Positions 32,831-41,026 of a stretch of DNA of 64,000 nucleotides are shown one piece after another. A model generated the notes under the pieces. It was not told the DNA's origin. It did no database searches and saw nothing but the letters and a program-made list of their open reading frames with translations. This DNA comes from Micromonospora sp. CP22 (GTDB taxonomy: Bacteria; Actinomycetota; Actinomycetes; Mycobacteriales; Micromonosporaceae), in assembly GCF_009712475.1 (NCBI RefSeq), contig NZ_VCJO01000008.1, positions 159,671 to 223,670 of the forward strand. The letters run 5' to 3'. The stretch's first letter is position 1; every line of letters begins with the position of its first letter. The translations under genes and the position numbers were made by a program.

Positions 32831-34104
32831 GGCAGCTCCACGAGTAGTGTCGTCGGCCCACCAGGTGGGCTGGTCAGCGTGAATCGGCCGTCGTGGGCCT
32901 CGACCCGGCGGCGGATGCCACCGATTCCCGAGCCGGCGCCCTCGTCGGCCCCGCCCCGGCCGTCGTCGTCGACGCGCAGGCGCAGCCGGTCGTCCCGGCG
33001 GTGGACGGTGACCGCCGCCGTGGTGGCGCCGCTGTGCCGGGCCACGTTGGTCAGCGCCTCCGCCACCACGAAGTACGCCGTCGCCTCGACCGACGCCGCG
33101 CATCGGCCCGGGACGTCGACCTCCACCGTGCACGGCACCGGGCAGCCGACGGCCAGGCCGTCGAGCGCGCCGGTGAGCCCACGATCGTCGAGCACCGGCG
33201 GCAGGATCCCGCGCACCACGGCACGCAGTTCGGCCAGCGCCAGCTCGGCTGACTGCTGTGCCCGGTCCAGGATCTCCGCCGCCTGCGCCGGGTCGCGAAC
33301 CACCGCCCGCCGCGCCGCGCCGAGCAGGACGGTCACCGCGACCAGCCGGTTCTGCGCCCCGTCGTGCAGGGAACGCTCGATGCGGCGTAGCTCCACCGCG
33401 TGCGCGTCCAGGGCGGCGGCCCGGGTCGCGGTCAGCTCGGCGATCCGCAGCGACGTGTCGACGTCGCGCGGCGGTGCCAGCAGGCGTCGCCCCGGCAGTG
33501 CCTGTAGCCGGGCCATCGGCGGGCCGAGCGTCACGGTCGCGGCGAGCCAGCCGACCCCCAGCAACGCGACCACCAGGGCGTCGGGCAGCCCGTCGATCCG
33601 CCAGATCACCACGCCCGGTCCGCCCTCGTCCGGCGGCAGCATCCAGAAGTACAGCGGGAACAGCAGGTACTGCACGGCGGAGATGGGCAGTGACAACCCG
33701 AGCACGCCCAGGCCGAAGCCGATCGTGGCATGGACGGCGACGAACGCGCCCTCGCGCCGGGTCCACGGGTCGCGCAGGACACCGCGTAGCTCCCCCGGTA
33801 CGCGTGGCGGTGCGGGCAGATCCCGCGCCAGGGACAGCCGGGCCCGTTCCCGGTCGGCTGCCGACCGCACCGCCTTGGCCGCCGACGGGACCAGCCACAG
33901 GCCGACGCCGACCAGGCACGCCAGCCCCACCAGGAGCAGCAGCAGGAACACCGCCAGGGAGAGCAGTGACGTGCCGAGACCGCCGACGAGCTGTTCGACC
34001 GCGTCGACGGAGGTCCGTGCCCGGTCACGCAGCCGCCGCCGCACCGCGCGGGCACGATCCGAGCCCACCGTGACCGGCCCGGCGACGGAGTCTCTGCGTG
34101 GCAT
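32818..34104 (-). CDS. NarL-type sensor histidine kinase (HisKA_3)
   Basis: 428 aa. Two hydrophobic helices at about 50-75, others at about 125-200 (HATIGFGLGVLGLSLPISAVQYL and a further pair), then HisKA_3 with ELRRIERSLHDGAQNR (phospho-acceptor His about 247) and a HATPase domain: EALTNVARHSGA, VDDDGRGG, GSGIGGIRRRVEAHDG. There is little extracytoplasmic sequence, so the sensor is probably intramembrane, as in cell-envelope-stress systems paired with ABC exporters. ATG 34104 follows GGGGAGG by 6 nt. Confidence 0.92.
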   Translation of the reverse strand: MPRRDSVAGPVTVGSDRARAVRRRLRDRARTSVDAVEQLVGGLGTSLLSLAVFLLLLLVGLACLVGVGLWLVPSAAKAVRSAADRERARLSLARDLPAPPRVPGELRGVLRDPWTRREGAFVAVHATIGFGLGVLGLSLPISAVQYLLFPLYFWMLPPDEGGPGVVIWRIDGLPDALVVALLGVGWLAATVTLGPPMARLQALPGRRLLAPPRDVDTSLRIAELTATRAAALDAHAVELRRIERSLHDGAQNRLVAVTVLLGAARRAVVRDPAQAAEILDRAQQSAELALAELRAVVRGILPPVLDDRGLTGALDGLAVGCPVPCTVEVDVPGRCAASVEATAYFVVAEALTNVARHSGATTAAVTVHRRDDRLRLRVDDDGRGGADEGAGSGIGGIRRRVEAHDGRFTLTSPPGGPTTLLVELPCGS

Positions 34105-34134
34105 CCGTACCTCCCCGGCAGAGACGATAGGCGA

Positions 34135-34159
34135 CGCGAGGCGCCGTCGGCGCCTCGCG
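34135..34159 (-). terminator. Terminator hairpin after the serine hydrolase gene
   Basis: CGCGAGGCGCC, loop GTC, GGCGCCTCGCG: an 11-bp perfect stem located 90 bp beyond the serine-hydrolase stop (minus strand) and just upstream of the kinase gene. It separates the two transcription units. Confidence 0.75.
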
Positions 34160-34168
34160 GCCCGGAAG

Positions 34169-34182
34169 GTACAGCCTGCTAC
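34169..34182. promoter_or_regulatory. Second copy of the regulator box, upstream of the kinase operon
   Basis: GTACAGCCTGCTAC, read on the minus strand GTAGCAGGCTGTAC, shares 12 consecutive bases (AGCAGGCTGTAC) with the box at 32156-32171. It lies 65-78 bp upstream of the kinase ATG, suggesting autoregulation of the two-component operon. Confidence 0.5.
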
Positions 34183-34248
34183 CCGACCTCGGTGTACCGG
34201 TCTACCTGTCGGCGTCGACGCCACCCGTGCGGCGTCGGCTGGGCGCGG

Positions 34249-35505
34249 TCACGGCGCCGCCACCGGCGCGTCGTTGCCCGGCAGCTGGCTCACGCGGGGC
34301 AGCCGCACCACCTCGGCCGAGCGGCTGCTCAGCTCGCTGGTCGGGCACAGCCCGGTGACCAGCATCGTGTTCCAGGCGATGTCGATCGGATGGGGGTCGG
34401 GCAGGCCGACATGGTAGTGACTGATGTTGATCCCGGTCGACACCTGCCGGGCACCGTCGCGGCTGTGCAACGAGATCGTCAGGTGCCCGATCACCGCGCC
34501 GTCGTGGCCCCAGAACTCGCCGCACGGGGTGGGCAGCGAGTAGATGCCGAGCCCGTAGCGGCCGGCCTCGGGCACCTCCGGCAGCATCGGCACCCCGGTG
34601 AGCATCTCGTCGAGGGTGGCCGGGCTGAGCAGGTCGCCACCGAGCAACGCCCGGAAGAAGGTGTTCAGGTCCGCCGTGGTGGCGATCATCTCGCCCGCCG
34701 TCCACCCCCAGCTCATGTTGAACTCGCTGAGGTCGCGTACGCCGAACGGGGCGAAGTAGGCGCCGCTGTGCGGGCCACGGATCGTCGGGTCGGTGCCGGG
34801 GAAGGACGTCCCGTTGAGCTTCAGCGGTCGCAGGATACGTCGCTGCACCTCGGCTGCCGCGTTCTTGCCGGTGACCTTCTCGATCAGCAGACCGGCCAGG
34901 ACGTAGTTGGTGTTGGAGTAGCTGAACCCGGCCCCGGGAGCGTTGGTCGGTGGCATGGCCAGGCCGGTGGCCACCAGCTCCGCCGGGGCGTACGTGGTGA
35001 CCCGCATCCGGTCGATCGACGCGTACGAGTCGAGCATCGCGTTGGTGTAGTTGCCGATGCCGCTGGTGTGGTTCAGCAGCATCCGGACGGTGACCTGGGT
35101 GCCGAGTTCACCCGGCACGATGTCGGGTAGCCACGCGCCGATCGGGTCGTCGAGTCCCAACCGGCCCTCGTCGACGAGTTGGAGCACGGTGGTGGCGACG
35201 AACGTCTTGGTGATGCTGCCGATGCGGTGCCGCATCTGCGGCTGCATCGGTCGGGGCTTGATGAGGTACGCCTGGCCGGCGGCATCGCGCCAGTCGTGCC
35301 GACCGTCACGCACGGCGACCAGCACACCCGGGGCACCGGCCTCGGGCACTGCGGCGAGGGCGGCGCGTAGCGCGGCCCGGTCCGGGACGCTCGGCCCGGG
35401 AGGCGGACCCGGACGGGCGGTGGCGGAGGCGGGTACGACGGCGATCGTGGTCACCAGGGCGACGCTGGTGACCACGATCTTCAGTGTCCGGCGGAGTCTC
35501 GACAT
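34249..35505 (-). CDS. Secreted serine hydrolase, class C beta-lactamase / DD-peptidase fold
   Basis: 418 aa with an N-terminal signal peptide (about residues 1-29, cleavage near ASA-TA). Penicillin-binding-type motifs: SITK (SxxK nucleophile), YSN (YxN) and HDG in WGHDGAVIG in place of KTG. This is the Streptomyces R61-like D-alanyl-D-alanine carboxypeptidase / esterase-type hydrolase family. Acts outside the cell on peptidoglycan peptides or ester substrates. Monocistronic, ended by the hairpin at 34135-34159. Confidence 0.9.
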   Translation of the reverse strand: MSRLRRTLKIVVTSVALVTTIAVVPASATARPGPPPGPSVPDRAALRAALAAVPEAGAPGVLVAVRDGRHDWRDAAGQAYLIKPRPMQPQMRHRIGSITKTFVATTVLQLVDEGRLGLDDPIGAWLPDIVPGELGTQVTVRMLLNHTSGIGNYTNAMLDSYASIDRMRVTTYAPAELVATGLAMPPTNAPGAGFSYSNTNYVLAGLLIEKVTGKNAAAEVQRRILRPLKLNGTSFPGTDPTIRGPHSGAYFAPFGVRDLSEFNMSWGWTAGEMIATTADLNTFFRALLGGDLLSPATLDEMLTGVPMLPEVPEAGRYGLGIYSLPTPCGEFWGHDGAVIGHLTISLHSRDGARQVSTGINISHYHVGLPDPHPIDIAWNTMLVTGLCPTSELSSRSAEVVRLPRVSQLPGNDAPVAAP

Positions 35506-35549
35506 ATCTGCATACTTGCCGGAGTCCGGGCTGCCCGCATCCTGCTCAG

Positions 35550-35569
35550 GCGGGAGACGTGCCTCCCGC
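35550..35569 (-). terminator. Hairpin after the secreted beta-sandwich gene
   Basis: GCGGGAG, 6-nt loop, CTCCCGC: 7-bp perfect stem 44 bp beyond the stop of the secreted-protein gene, between it and the serine-hydrolase start. Confidence 0.6.
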
Positions 35570-35612
35570 TGCGGAGGGAACGCGGGGTGACCCCGGACGG
35601 AGGGGTCGGTGC

Positions 35613-36167
35613 TCAGCTCAACGTGAACGTCACATCGTCGAGGTCGAAGGTGGTGACCCCGTTACCGGCCGCCTCGCTGGAGAGGAAGCTGGCCGTCGCG
35701 GTGCGCTCGATCGGGGCGGTCCCGGTCGACATGACGTACTCCCGCCACTGTGCGCCACCGTCGAAGGCCAGCGAGAACCTCGTCTTCGGCGGAACCCCGG
35801 TCACCGCCAACCCGACGTTGAGGTAGTCGCCGCGGCTGATCTCCGTGGTGGTGGTCCGGACCCAGAAGCGGACCGTCAGGTCACAGTCGGCCGGCACCGT
35901 GAGGGTGACGCGCAGCAGGTCGGAACGGGTCACGTCCAGCCCGGCGAAGGTGGCGTACGCGCGGCCGGTGCGGGCGGGTCGGTTGGCGTCGCCGAGCACG
36001 ACCATGCGGGGACCGGCCTCCCAGCCGGTGGTGCCTCGCTCGAAGCCGGGGTTCGGGTGGATCTGCCTGGCGCAGGTCGCGTCGGGGACGGGGCGGTCGT
36101 GGGGAGCGCTGCCCGGGGTCAGGAGCAGTAGTGCGGCGGCGATGGCGGTGGTGACGAGGGCTTTCAT
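35613..36167 (-). CDS. Secreted beta-sandwich (carbohydrate-binding-like) protein
   Basis: 184 aa. Signal peptide MKALVTTAIAAALLLLTPGS then a domain with HPNPGFERGTTGWEAG, the NxGFExGxxxW start typical of CBM-like/galactose-binding jelly rolls, and a strand-rich remainder ending LDDVTFTLS. Contains two mature Cys (ATCARQ and PADCDL), a possible disulfide. ATG 36167 follows GGGGAGG; a GTG at 36215 would give an N terminus without a standard signal peptide. Function beyond glycan binding unknown. Confidence 0.72.
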   Translation of the reverse strand: MKALVTTAIAAALLLLTPGSAPHDRPVPDATCARQIHPNPGFERGTTGWEAGPRMVVLGDANRPARTGRAYATFAGLDVTRSDLLRVTLTVPADCDLTVRFWVRTTTTEISRGDYLNVGLAVTGVPPKTRFSLAFDGGAQWREYVMSTGTAPIERTATASFLSSEAAGNGVTTFDLDDVTFTLS

Positions 36168-36267
36168 CAATCCTCCCCGAATCAGGGCACGCACGGTGCG
36201 ATTCAAGATTGACACTCCTCGATAGGGGTTGCCCCGTCAAGCGTTTCCCGAGTTCCGCCACACGCGC

Positions 36268-37233
36268 TCAGCCACCACCGGGGCGACGCGCCGATCGGGG
36301 AGCCGCCCCGGTGGGCCGACCCACCCGGGCGACATGCATCAGGCGGTCCGGTGTCACGTCCAGCAGCGCGCCGAGCGCCGTCCGGGTGGCGGCGACGTCG
36401 ATGAGCTGGCTCAGCGGATGCGCCACCAACCCGGCGGTGTGCAGGGCCAGCCAGACCCGCAGCAGCACCCGGCCGAACTCGACCTGCCCGGCCGGGTCGA
36501 GGTCCGCCGGGGCGACCAGGACCAGCACCGTGCCGCCGCGCGCGAGCGGGTCGTCGGCCGCGGCGAGCAACCTCGGCAACCCCAACGGCCGCAGCAGGGG
36601 ATAGGCGGCCAGCGCCGCGCGCAGACCGGCCGCCGCGGGCCGCGACAACGCCAGGCATCGGTCGCTGAGCCCGTCGGCGTCATAGCTCGGATGCGTCGGG
36701 TCCAGCCGCAGCCAGCGACGCAGCTCGGCGACGACCGCCGGGTCGGCGTACAACTGCCGGTCGGCGGCGCGCAGCAGGGCACCGAGGCGATCGGGCTCCG
36801 GCACGGCGCGGACGGCTCCACCGGCGTGCCGGGCGACCGCGTCGAGCGCCGCGAGGGTGTCCTGCTCCGGGCCGTCGGTCAAGCGGCCCCGGTCGGTACG
36901 GCGCTCCCACACGTCCGTGGTGCGAAACGGTGTCGGGTAGCGGTGCTCGGCCGTCCGCAGCCAACCCACCCGGCGGTGCCGCTCGTCGTGGTCGGCGACG
37001 TACTCGAGTCGTAGTCCGGCGTCGGCCGCGACGATCAGACAGGTCTCGACGAACGCGCCGAGGGACAGGCGCAGGTCCCGGCCGGTGGCGTCGGCCACCG
37101 GCAGCGTGCGCGACTCGTCCCACCCGACGCGGATCGCCTGCGGCTCGTAGCGCAGCCGCCACGGCTGCGTGTTGTGCGCGCTGGGGGCCCGCCAGCACAG
37201 CGGTTCAAGCGCGCGGAACGCGGCGACGTCCAC
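36268..37233 (-). CDS. Acg-family nitroreductase-like flavoprotein
   Basis: 321 aa. The APSAHNTQPWRL stretch near residue 16 is the FMN-binding signature of the Acg (mycobacterial nitroreductase-like) family; later segments LGAFVETCLIVAADAG and FGRVLLRVWLALHTAGLVAHPLSQ fit its helical dimer interface. Reaction unknown. GTG 37233 follows the GNAT stop directly (TAGGTG). Last gene of the PaaK/GNAT/nitroreductase operon. Confidence 0.8.
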   Translation of the reverse strand: MDVAAFRALEPLCWRAPSAHNTQPWRLRYEPQAIRVGWDESRTLPVADATGRDLRLSLGAFVETCLIVAADAGLRLEYVADHDERHRRVGWLRTAEHRYPTPFRTTDVWERRTDRGRLTDGPEQDTLAALDAVARHAGGAVRAVPEPDRLGALLRAADRQLYADPAVVAELRRWLRLDPTHPSYDADGLSDRCLALSRPAAAGLRAALAAYPLLRPLGLPRLLAAADDPLARGGTVLVLVAPADLDPAGQVEFGRVLLRVWLALHTAGLVAHPLSQLIDVAATRTALGALLDVTPDRLMHVARVGRPTGAAPRSARRPGGG

Positions 37234-38325
37234 CTACAACTCCTTGGCGTAGAAGGTGTACCCGTGCAGCGGACGACCGCCGAGCCGCCGGTACTGGGCT
37301 GCCGACGCCGGGTTGTCCCGCCCGACGAAGGTGCTGCGCAACGTCGTGTAGCCGCCGACGTGCAGGTTCCGGTGCAGGTGCGCGGAGAGCAGCCGCTGGT
37401 AGCCGCGTCCCTGGTAACGCGGGAGCACGCCCTTGACGATGAGCACCGCCTCTCGCCGGTAGCGGCGGCGCGCGGCCAGCAGCCGCAGCTGGTTGACCGG
37501 ATGCAGGTCGCCACGCACCCGGACCAGGAACTCGCTGATGTCCGGTACGCAGAGCACGAACGCCACCGGTCGGTCGTCGCGGGTCAGGTAGAGCAGCAGT
37601 GACTCGTCGAGCAGGTACGCCAGCCCGTCGGTCTGTCGCCGCAGTTGCGCCGCCGAGATCGGGGTGTAGTAGCCGAGCTGGGCGAACGAGTCGTTCAACA
37701 TCCCACGCAGCAGGTCGAGCTGCTCGTCGAGGCGTCTGACGTCACCGTGGTGCAGTTCGAGCCGGGCACCGTCCGGTTCGACGTGCGCCGAGGCCGGCAC
37801 CGGCCGGGTCGGCGCGGTCACCGGGCAGATCCAGGTGTCCGACTCGAACCGTCGGTGGAACCCGTACGCCTCGTAGGCCGCGACGTAACGCGGCGGGTTC
37901 CAGGCGCTGTCGACGAAGCCCCGCTCGGGGTGGCCGGAGGTGATCACCCCGCCGGCCTGGTTGGGCAGCAGCGACACCGGTCCGAAAAGCAGGTCCCGGT
38001 CGGCGTCGGCGTGCGTGCTGATCGCGTCGAACAGCGGCTGGGCGGCCGGTGGGGTGAACTCGGTCAGCCCGAAGAGCTGGCACCGTCGGCCGAGCTTGGC
38101 GTCGAAGGCCGCCTCGGTGTGCATTGTGGTGCGGGCGACCACCGCGCCGGTGGCGTCCCGCAGCAGGTACAGCGGCACGCCGTCGCGCCACCACCTGCTG
38201 ATCTGCTGCCGTGGGATGGGCACGTGCCGCGGCTCGTCGGCGTAGAGCCGATCGGCGAACGTGAGGAACTGACGCAGCTCGCGGCGGGTGGTGACCCGCT
38301 CGAACCGGTGGGAGCCGGTAGTCAC
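37234..38325 (-). CDS. GNAT-family N-acyltransferase
   Basis: 363 aa, longer than simple GNATs, suggesting a doubled fold. The acyl-CoA site region is IVKGVLPRYQGRGYQRLLSAHL (split R-x-x-G-x-G loop) at about residue 305, followed by STFVGRDNPASAAQYRRLGG, the family's NxxxxxLYrkLGF-like end. The N-terminal half (TTRRELRQFLTFADRLYADEPRHVP) is typical of uncharacterised acyltransferases in lipid or natural-product clusters. GTG 38325 overlaps the upstream stop (GTGA). Confidence 0.82.
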   Translation of the reverse strand: MTTGSHRFERVTTRRELRQFLTFADRLYADEPRHVPIPRQQISRWWRDGVPLYLLRDATGAVVARTTMHTEAAFDAKLGRRCQLFGLTEFTPPAAQPLFDAISTHADADRDLLFGPVSLLPNQAGGVITSGHPERGFVDSAWNPPRYVAAYEAYGFHRRFESDTWICPVTAPTRPVPASAHVEPDGARLELHHGDVRRLDEQLDLLRGMLNDSFAQLGYYTPISAAQLRRQTDGLAYLLDESLLLYLTRDDRPVAFVLCVPDISEFLVRVRGDLHPVNQLRLLAARRRYRREAVLIVKGVLPRYQGRGYQRLLSAHLHRNLHVGGYTTLRSTFVGRDNPASAAQYRRLGGRPLHGYTFYAKEL

Positions 38326-38762
38326 CGACGCACCGCCGGCCCGGTCGTCTCCGCGCCCAACGGGGTGAAGGTGTCGATGTGGCCGATCTCCGGGCCTTCG
38401 GCCCGCCAGGCGCCGTTGGAGTAGCCGTCCGGGTCGGCGCTGTAGAGCCGGATGAACCCGGCCTTGGCGTTGCGGGTGCCGTCGGTCAACCAGACCATGA
38501 GCCGCCGGTGATGGCGGGTACGGGCGAAGCGCAGCATCGCGTCGCGGTCGGTGAAGAACGCGATCGTGCCCAGGGTCAGCGGGAACTGCCAGTAGACGGT
38601 GTGCCAGCAGTAGCCGGACATCCGCCGCATGTCGCGGACCATCCGGAACCAGTCCGGCGCCAGCCGCAGCAGCACCAGGGGATTGGCGTAGCGGGTGCCG
38701 CCGATGAACATGGCGCCGGCGCGGGCCTGGGCGGGGGCACGGGAGAAGTCACGGGTACGCAT
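38322..38762 (-). CDS. Small uncharacterised protein, dimeric alpha/beta-barrel-like
   Basis: 146 aa, no signal. The section FPLTLGTIAFFTDRDAMLRFARTRHHRRLMVWLTDGTRNAKAGFIRLYSA (read in pieces) has the strand-helix-helix-strand rhythm of DUF4188/antibiotic-monooxygenase-like small barrels: TIAFFTDRDAMLRFART and HHRRLMVWLTD. Assignment is tentative. Only 3 bp separate it from the PaaK-like gene stop, and its stop overlaps the GNAT start, so it belongs to the same pathway. Confidence 0.65.
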   Translation of the reverse strand: MRTRDFSRAPAQARAGAMFIGGTRYANPLVLLRLAPDWFRMVRDMRRMSGYCWHTVYWQFPLTLGTIAFFTDRDAMLRFARTRHHRRLMVWLTDGTRNAKAGFIRLYSADPDGYSNGAWRAEGPEIGHIDTFTPLGAETTGPAVRR

Positions 38763-38765
38763 GGG

Positions 38766-40340
38766 TCACCTCACCAGGTAGACGTTCTTGATCTTCTGCG
38801 GTCCGGCGAACGGACCCTGGCCGGGTTCGTGCAGCTCCACCCGGAGGTCACCGGCGGTCGGGTCCTCCACGAGGGACTGGGCGAAGTCCCGCGAGACCGA
38901 GGTGAGGTGCCGGCGTACCCCGCTGCGGCACGCCTCGGCGAGGGCGTCGCGTGCCGCGGTGGCCAACGGGCGGCGCAGTTCGAGGTGGATCACCGGCCGG
39001 GTCTCCAGTGCGGCGTCCTCGACCAGGGTCAGACAGAAGGCGTTGATCTCGGCGGCGTGCGGGTTGCCGGCGTAGAGGCCGTACTCGACGTCCTGGGGGT
39101 AGAGGTTCGCCCCCAGGTAGGAGACCGTGGAGTCGCGTCGGCCGAACAACAGCAGCACCGGCAGGGTCATCCGTTCGGCCGCGACGGCGGTGCGCAGTTC
39201 GGCCCGGCGTACCGGATCGGCCTGCGCCAGCTCGACCACCCGCCGGTACGGCACCAGCAGCGCCTCGTCCCCGACGTTGTACCGCAGCCGGGGTTGCAGC
39301 ACGTCACCGGTGACCGTGCAGATCAGCTCCCGTCGCTCGTTCGTCTCCAGGTAGGTGGTGAACGGGTTGTACTGGAACACCATCGGCAGCCGCTGCTCGT
39401 CGGCACCGAGCAGCGCCTCCCGCAGGCCACGGTCGGTCTGCAACCGTCGCCGCAGCCACACCGTGAACCGGGTCTCCGCACCGATACCGATGGTCAGGTC
39501 CGAGGCGCCGTACGCCGAACGCACCAGTGCGAACCGCTGCTCCAGGTAGTCCCGCAGCGCCTCGGTCATGCCCTCGCCGCCGCAGCTGGCGAAGATGCGG
39601 TACCGCTTCCAGGGGAAGCCGTCGGCGTCGAGCCGGTCGCGCAGGTGCTTCAGGAACGGCGGGTAGGCGGTCACCAGGTAGTCGAAGTCGGGGCCGAACT
39701 CGCGGAGCGTGTCGGCGATCTTCCCGAGGTCCGGTCCGGTGTTCTTCACGACCGCGATGCGGGCCATCGCGGCACCGGTCGTCGTCCCGGTCGCCCAGGC
39801 GCCCATCGAGTAGGCGTTGATGACGAACGGTCGGCGCATCGGGAACACCAGCCCGGTGTAACCGGCGATGTCGCGGTGCACCGCACGCAGCTCCCGGTCG
39901 CCGCGAGGCCAGTTGAACGGCTGCCCCGAGGAGCCGGCCGACTCGTCGACCACCACGCCACGGCTGGGCAACCGTCCGTTCCAGCAGCGTGCGGCGGCGT
40001 CGTGCGGCGTGACGTAGCTGAGCTTGTCGGTCTCCGGATAGTCGCTCAACCGTCGACGGGTGCCGGGGCGGGCACGCAGAAAGGCCCGGTAGGCGGGCAC
40101 CTGGCGAGCGGCGCGTACGCAGGTGGCGTGGGCGTGCGCGGCGGCCAGTCGGTCCAGGACCGGGTGGTGCCACCGGGCCAGCCACCGCCAGCCGGCGGGG
40201 TGGCGGCACACGAGCCGGCTCAGCACGGCGACCAGGCGGCCGAGCGGCCCCAGCAGGGCCTGCCGGGCGTGTGCGGCCACCGCTGGCAGCGGTGATTCGG
40301 CGGTACGCAGAGCGACGTGTCGGTGCGGCAGTTCGGCCAT
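38766..40340 (-). CDS. PaaK/CoF-synthetase-like adenylate-forming enzyme
   Basis: 524 aa. ESAGSSGQPFNW is the P-loop of phenylacetate-CoA ligase / coenzyme F390 synthetase-like enzymes, SCGGEGMTE and LVRSAYGASD the central AMP-contact motifs, and LRYNVGDEALLVPY the YxxGD adenylate-binding motif. Expected reaction: activation of a carboxylate to an acyl-adenylate, with transfer to CoA or an amine. ATG 40340 is preferred over a start 11 codons upstream. First gene of the operon; the following GNAT could use its product. Confidence 0.85.
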   Translation of the reverse strand: MAELPHRHVALRTAESPLPAVAAHARQALLGPLGRLVAVLSRLVCRHPAGWRWLARWHHPVLDRLAAAHAHATCVRAARQVPAYRAFLRARPGTRRRLSDYPETDKLSYVTPHDAAARCWNGRLPSRGVVVDESAGSSGQPFNWPRGDRELRAVHRDIAGYTGLVFPMRRPFVINAYSMGAWATGTTTGAAMARIAVVKNTGPDLGKIADTLREFGPDFDYLVTAYPPFLKHLRDRLDADGFPWKRYRIFASCGGEGMTEALRDYLEQRFALVRSAYGASDLTIGIGAETRFTVWLRRRLQTDRGLREALLGADEQRLPMVFQYNPFTTYLETNERRELICTVTGDVLQPRLRYNVGDEALLVPYRRVVELAQADPVRRAELRTAVAAERMTLPVLLLFGRRDSTVSYLGANLYPQDVEYGLYAGNPHAAEINAFCLTLVEDAALETRPVIHLELRRPLATAARDALAEACRSGVRRHLTSVSRDFAQSLVEDPTAGDLRVELHEPGQGPFAGPQKIKNVYLVR

Positions 40341-40606
40341 GCCGAAATCCTGTCGGCGCCGGGACGGCCACACCTGAGCACCGCGTACGGCTTGTGCTGA
40401 GTACCCCTACCCAGTCCCGGGCCCGGCGGTCACTCGTTGAGCAGTTGCTCCCGGAGGACGCCCTGCACCAGGTCGCTGACGCGGCGGCCAGCGGAGATCC
40501 GCTTTCGACGGCTGCCGGACCGACTTCCCCTTGACCCTCGACCTGGTCGACGGCCCACTCTGCACGACGACCGTCCGAGAACGCGTACGACGAGGGGGAG
40601 GCCACG
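40341..40606. other. Divergent intergenic region before yunG-like gene
   Basis: 266 bp. It must contain the PaaK-operon promoter (minus). A minus-strand stretch ending at 40430 reads RISAGRRVSDLVQGVLREQLLNE before a stop, protein-like in composition but without a start or ribosome site; probably a remnant. Confidence 0.35.
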
Positions 40607-41026
40607 ATGCTCGACCTGGCGGTGCTGCGCCCGATACTCCGGGCCGCCTGGGGCGCGGACACCTGCGACCCGCACGACGTGCGGCACTGGCGGCCGGACA
40701 ACCCGGCTCGCGGCCAGTGCGGGGTGACCGCGCTGGTCGTCCAGGACCTGCTCGGTGGAGAGCTGATCCTCGGCGAGGTATTCGTCCGGGACGACAAGGT
40801 CGGTCACCACTACTGGAATCGGCTGCCCGACGGGCAGCAGGTGGACCTGACCGCTGACCAGTTCCGTCCGGAGGAGGTCGTCGTCGGCGGTCGGGTGCAG
40901 CAACGGCCGCCGGACGCACCTCGGCGATGCCGGGAACAGTACGAGATCCTGCGGCAGCGGGTCCGGTGTCTGCTGGCGGCGGGTCCGTGGCCGGACGCCG
41001 CGCCACCTGATGTCACGCCTTTGTGA
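40607..41026 (+). CDS. YunG-family protein
   Basis: 139 aa. ARGQCGVTALVVQDLLGGEL followed by GHHYWNRLPDGQQVDLTADQF is the YunG signature: Cys, then HYWN and D, arranged like a papain/transglutaminase-type Cys-His-Asp site (inferred). Biological role unknown. GGGAGG precedes ATG 40607. Its 3' end overlaps the convergent AlkZ-like gene by 14 bp. Confidence 0.82.
   Translation: MLDLAVLRPILRAAWGADTCDPHDVRHWRPDNPARGQCGVTALVVQDLLGGELILGEVFVRDDKVGHHYWNRLPDGQQVDLTADQFRPEEVVVGGRVQQRPPDAPRRCREQYEILRQRVRCLLAAGPWPDAAPPDVTPL

Noticed and set aside
31301..34417. 1038-aa plus-strand frame across the ABC ATPase, regulator and kinase
   Set aside because: Ser/Arg/Thr-rich antisense shadow; it spans three well-supported genes and a terminator.
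38379..40295. 638-aa plus-strand frame
   Set aside because: Antisense to the PaaK-like gene, low complexity, no ribosome site.
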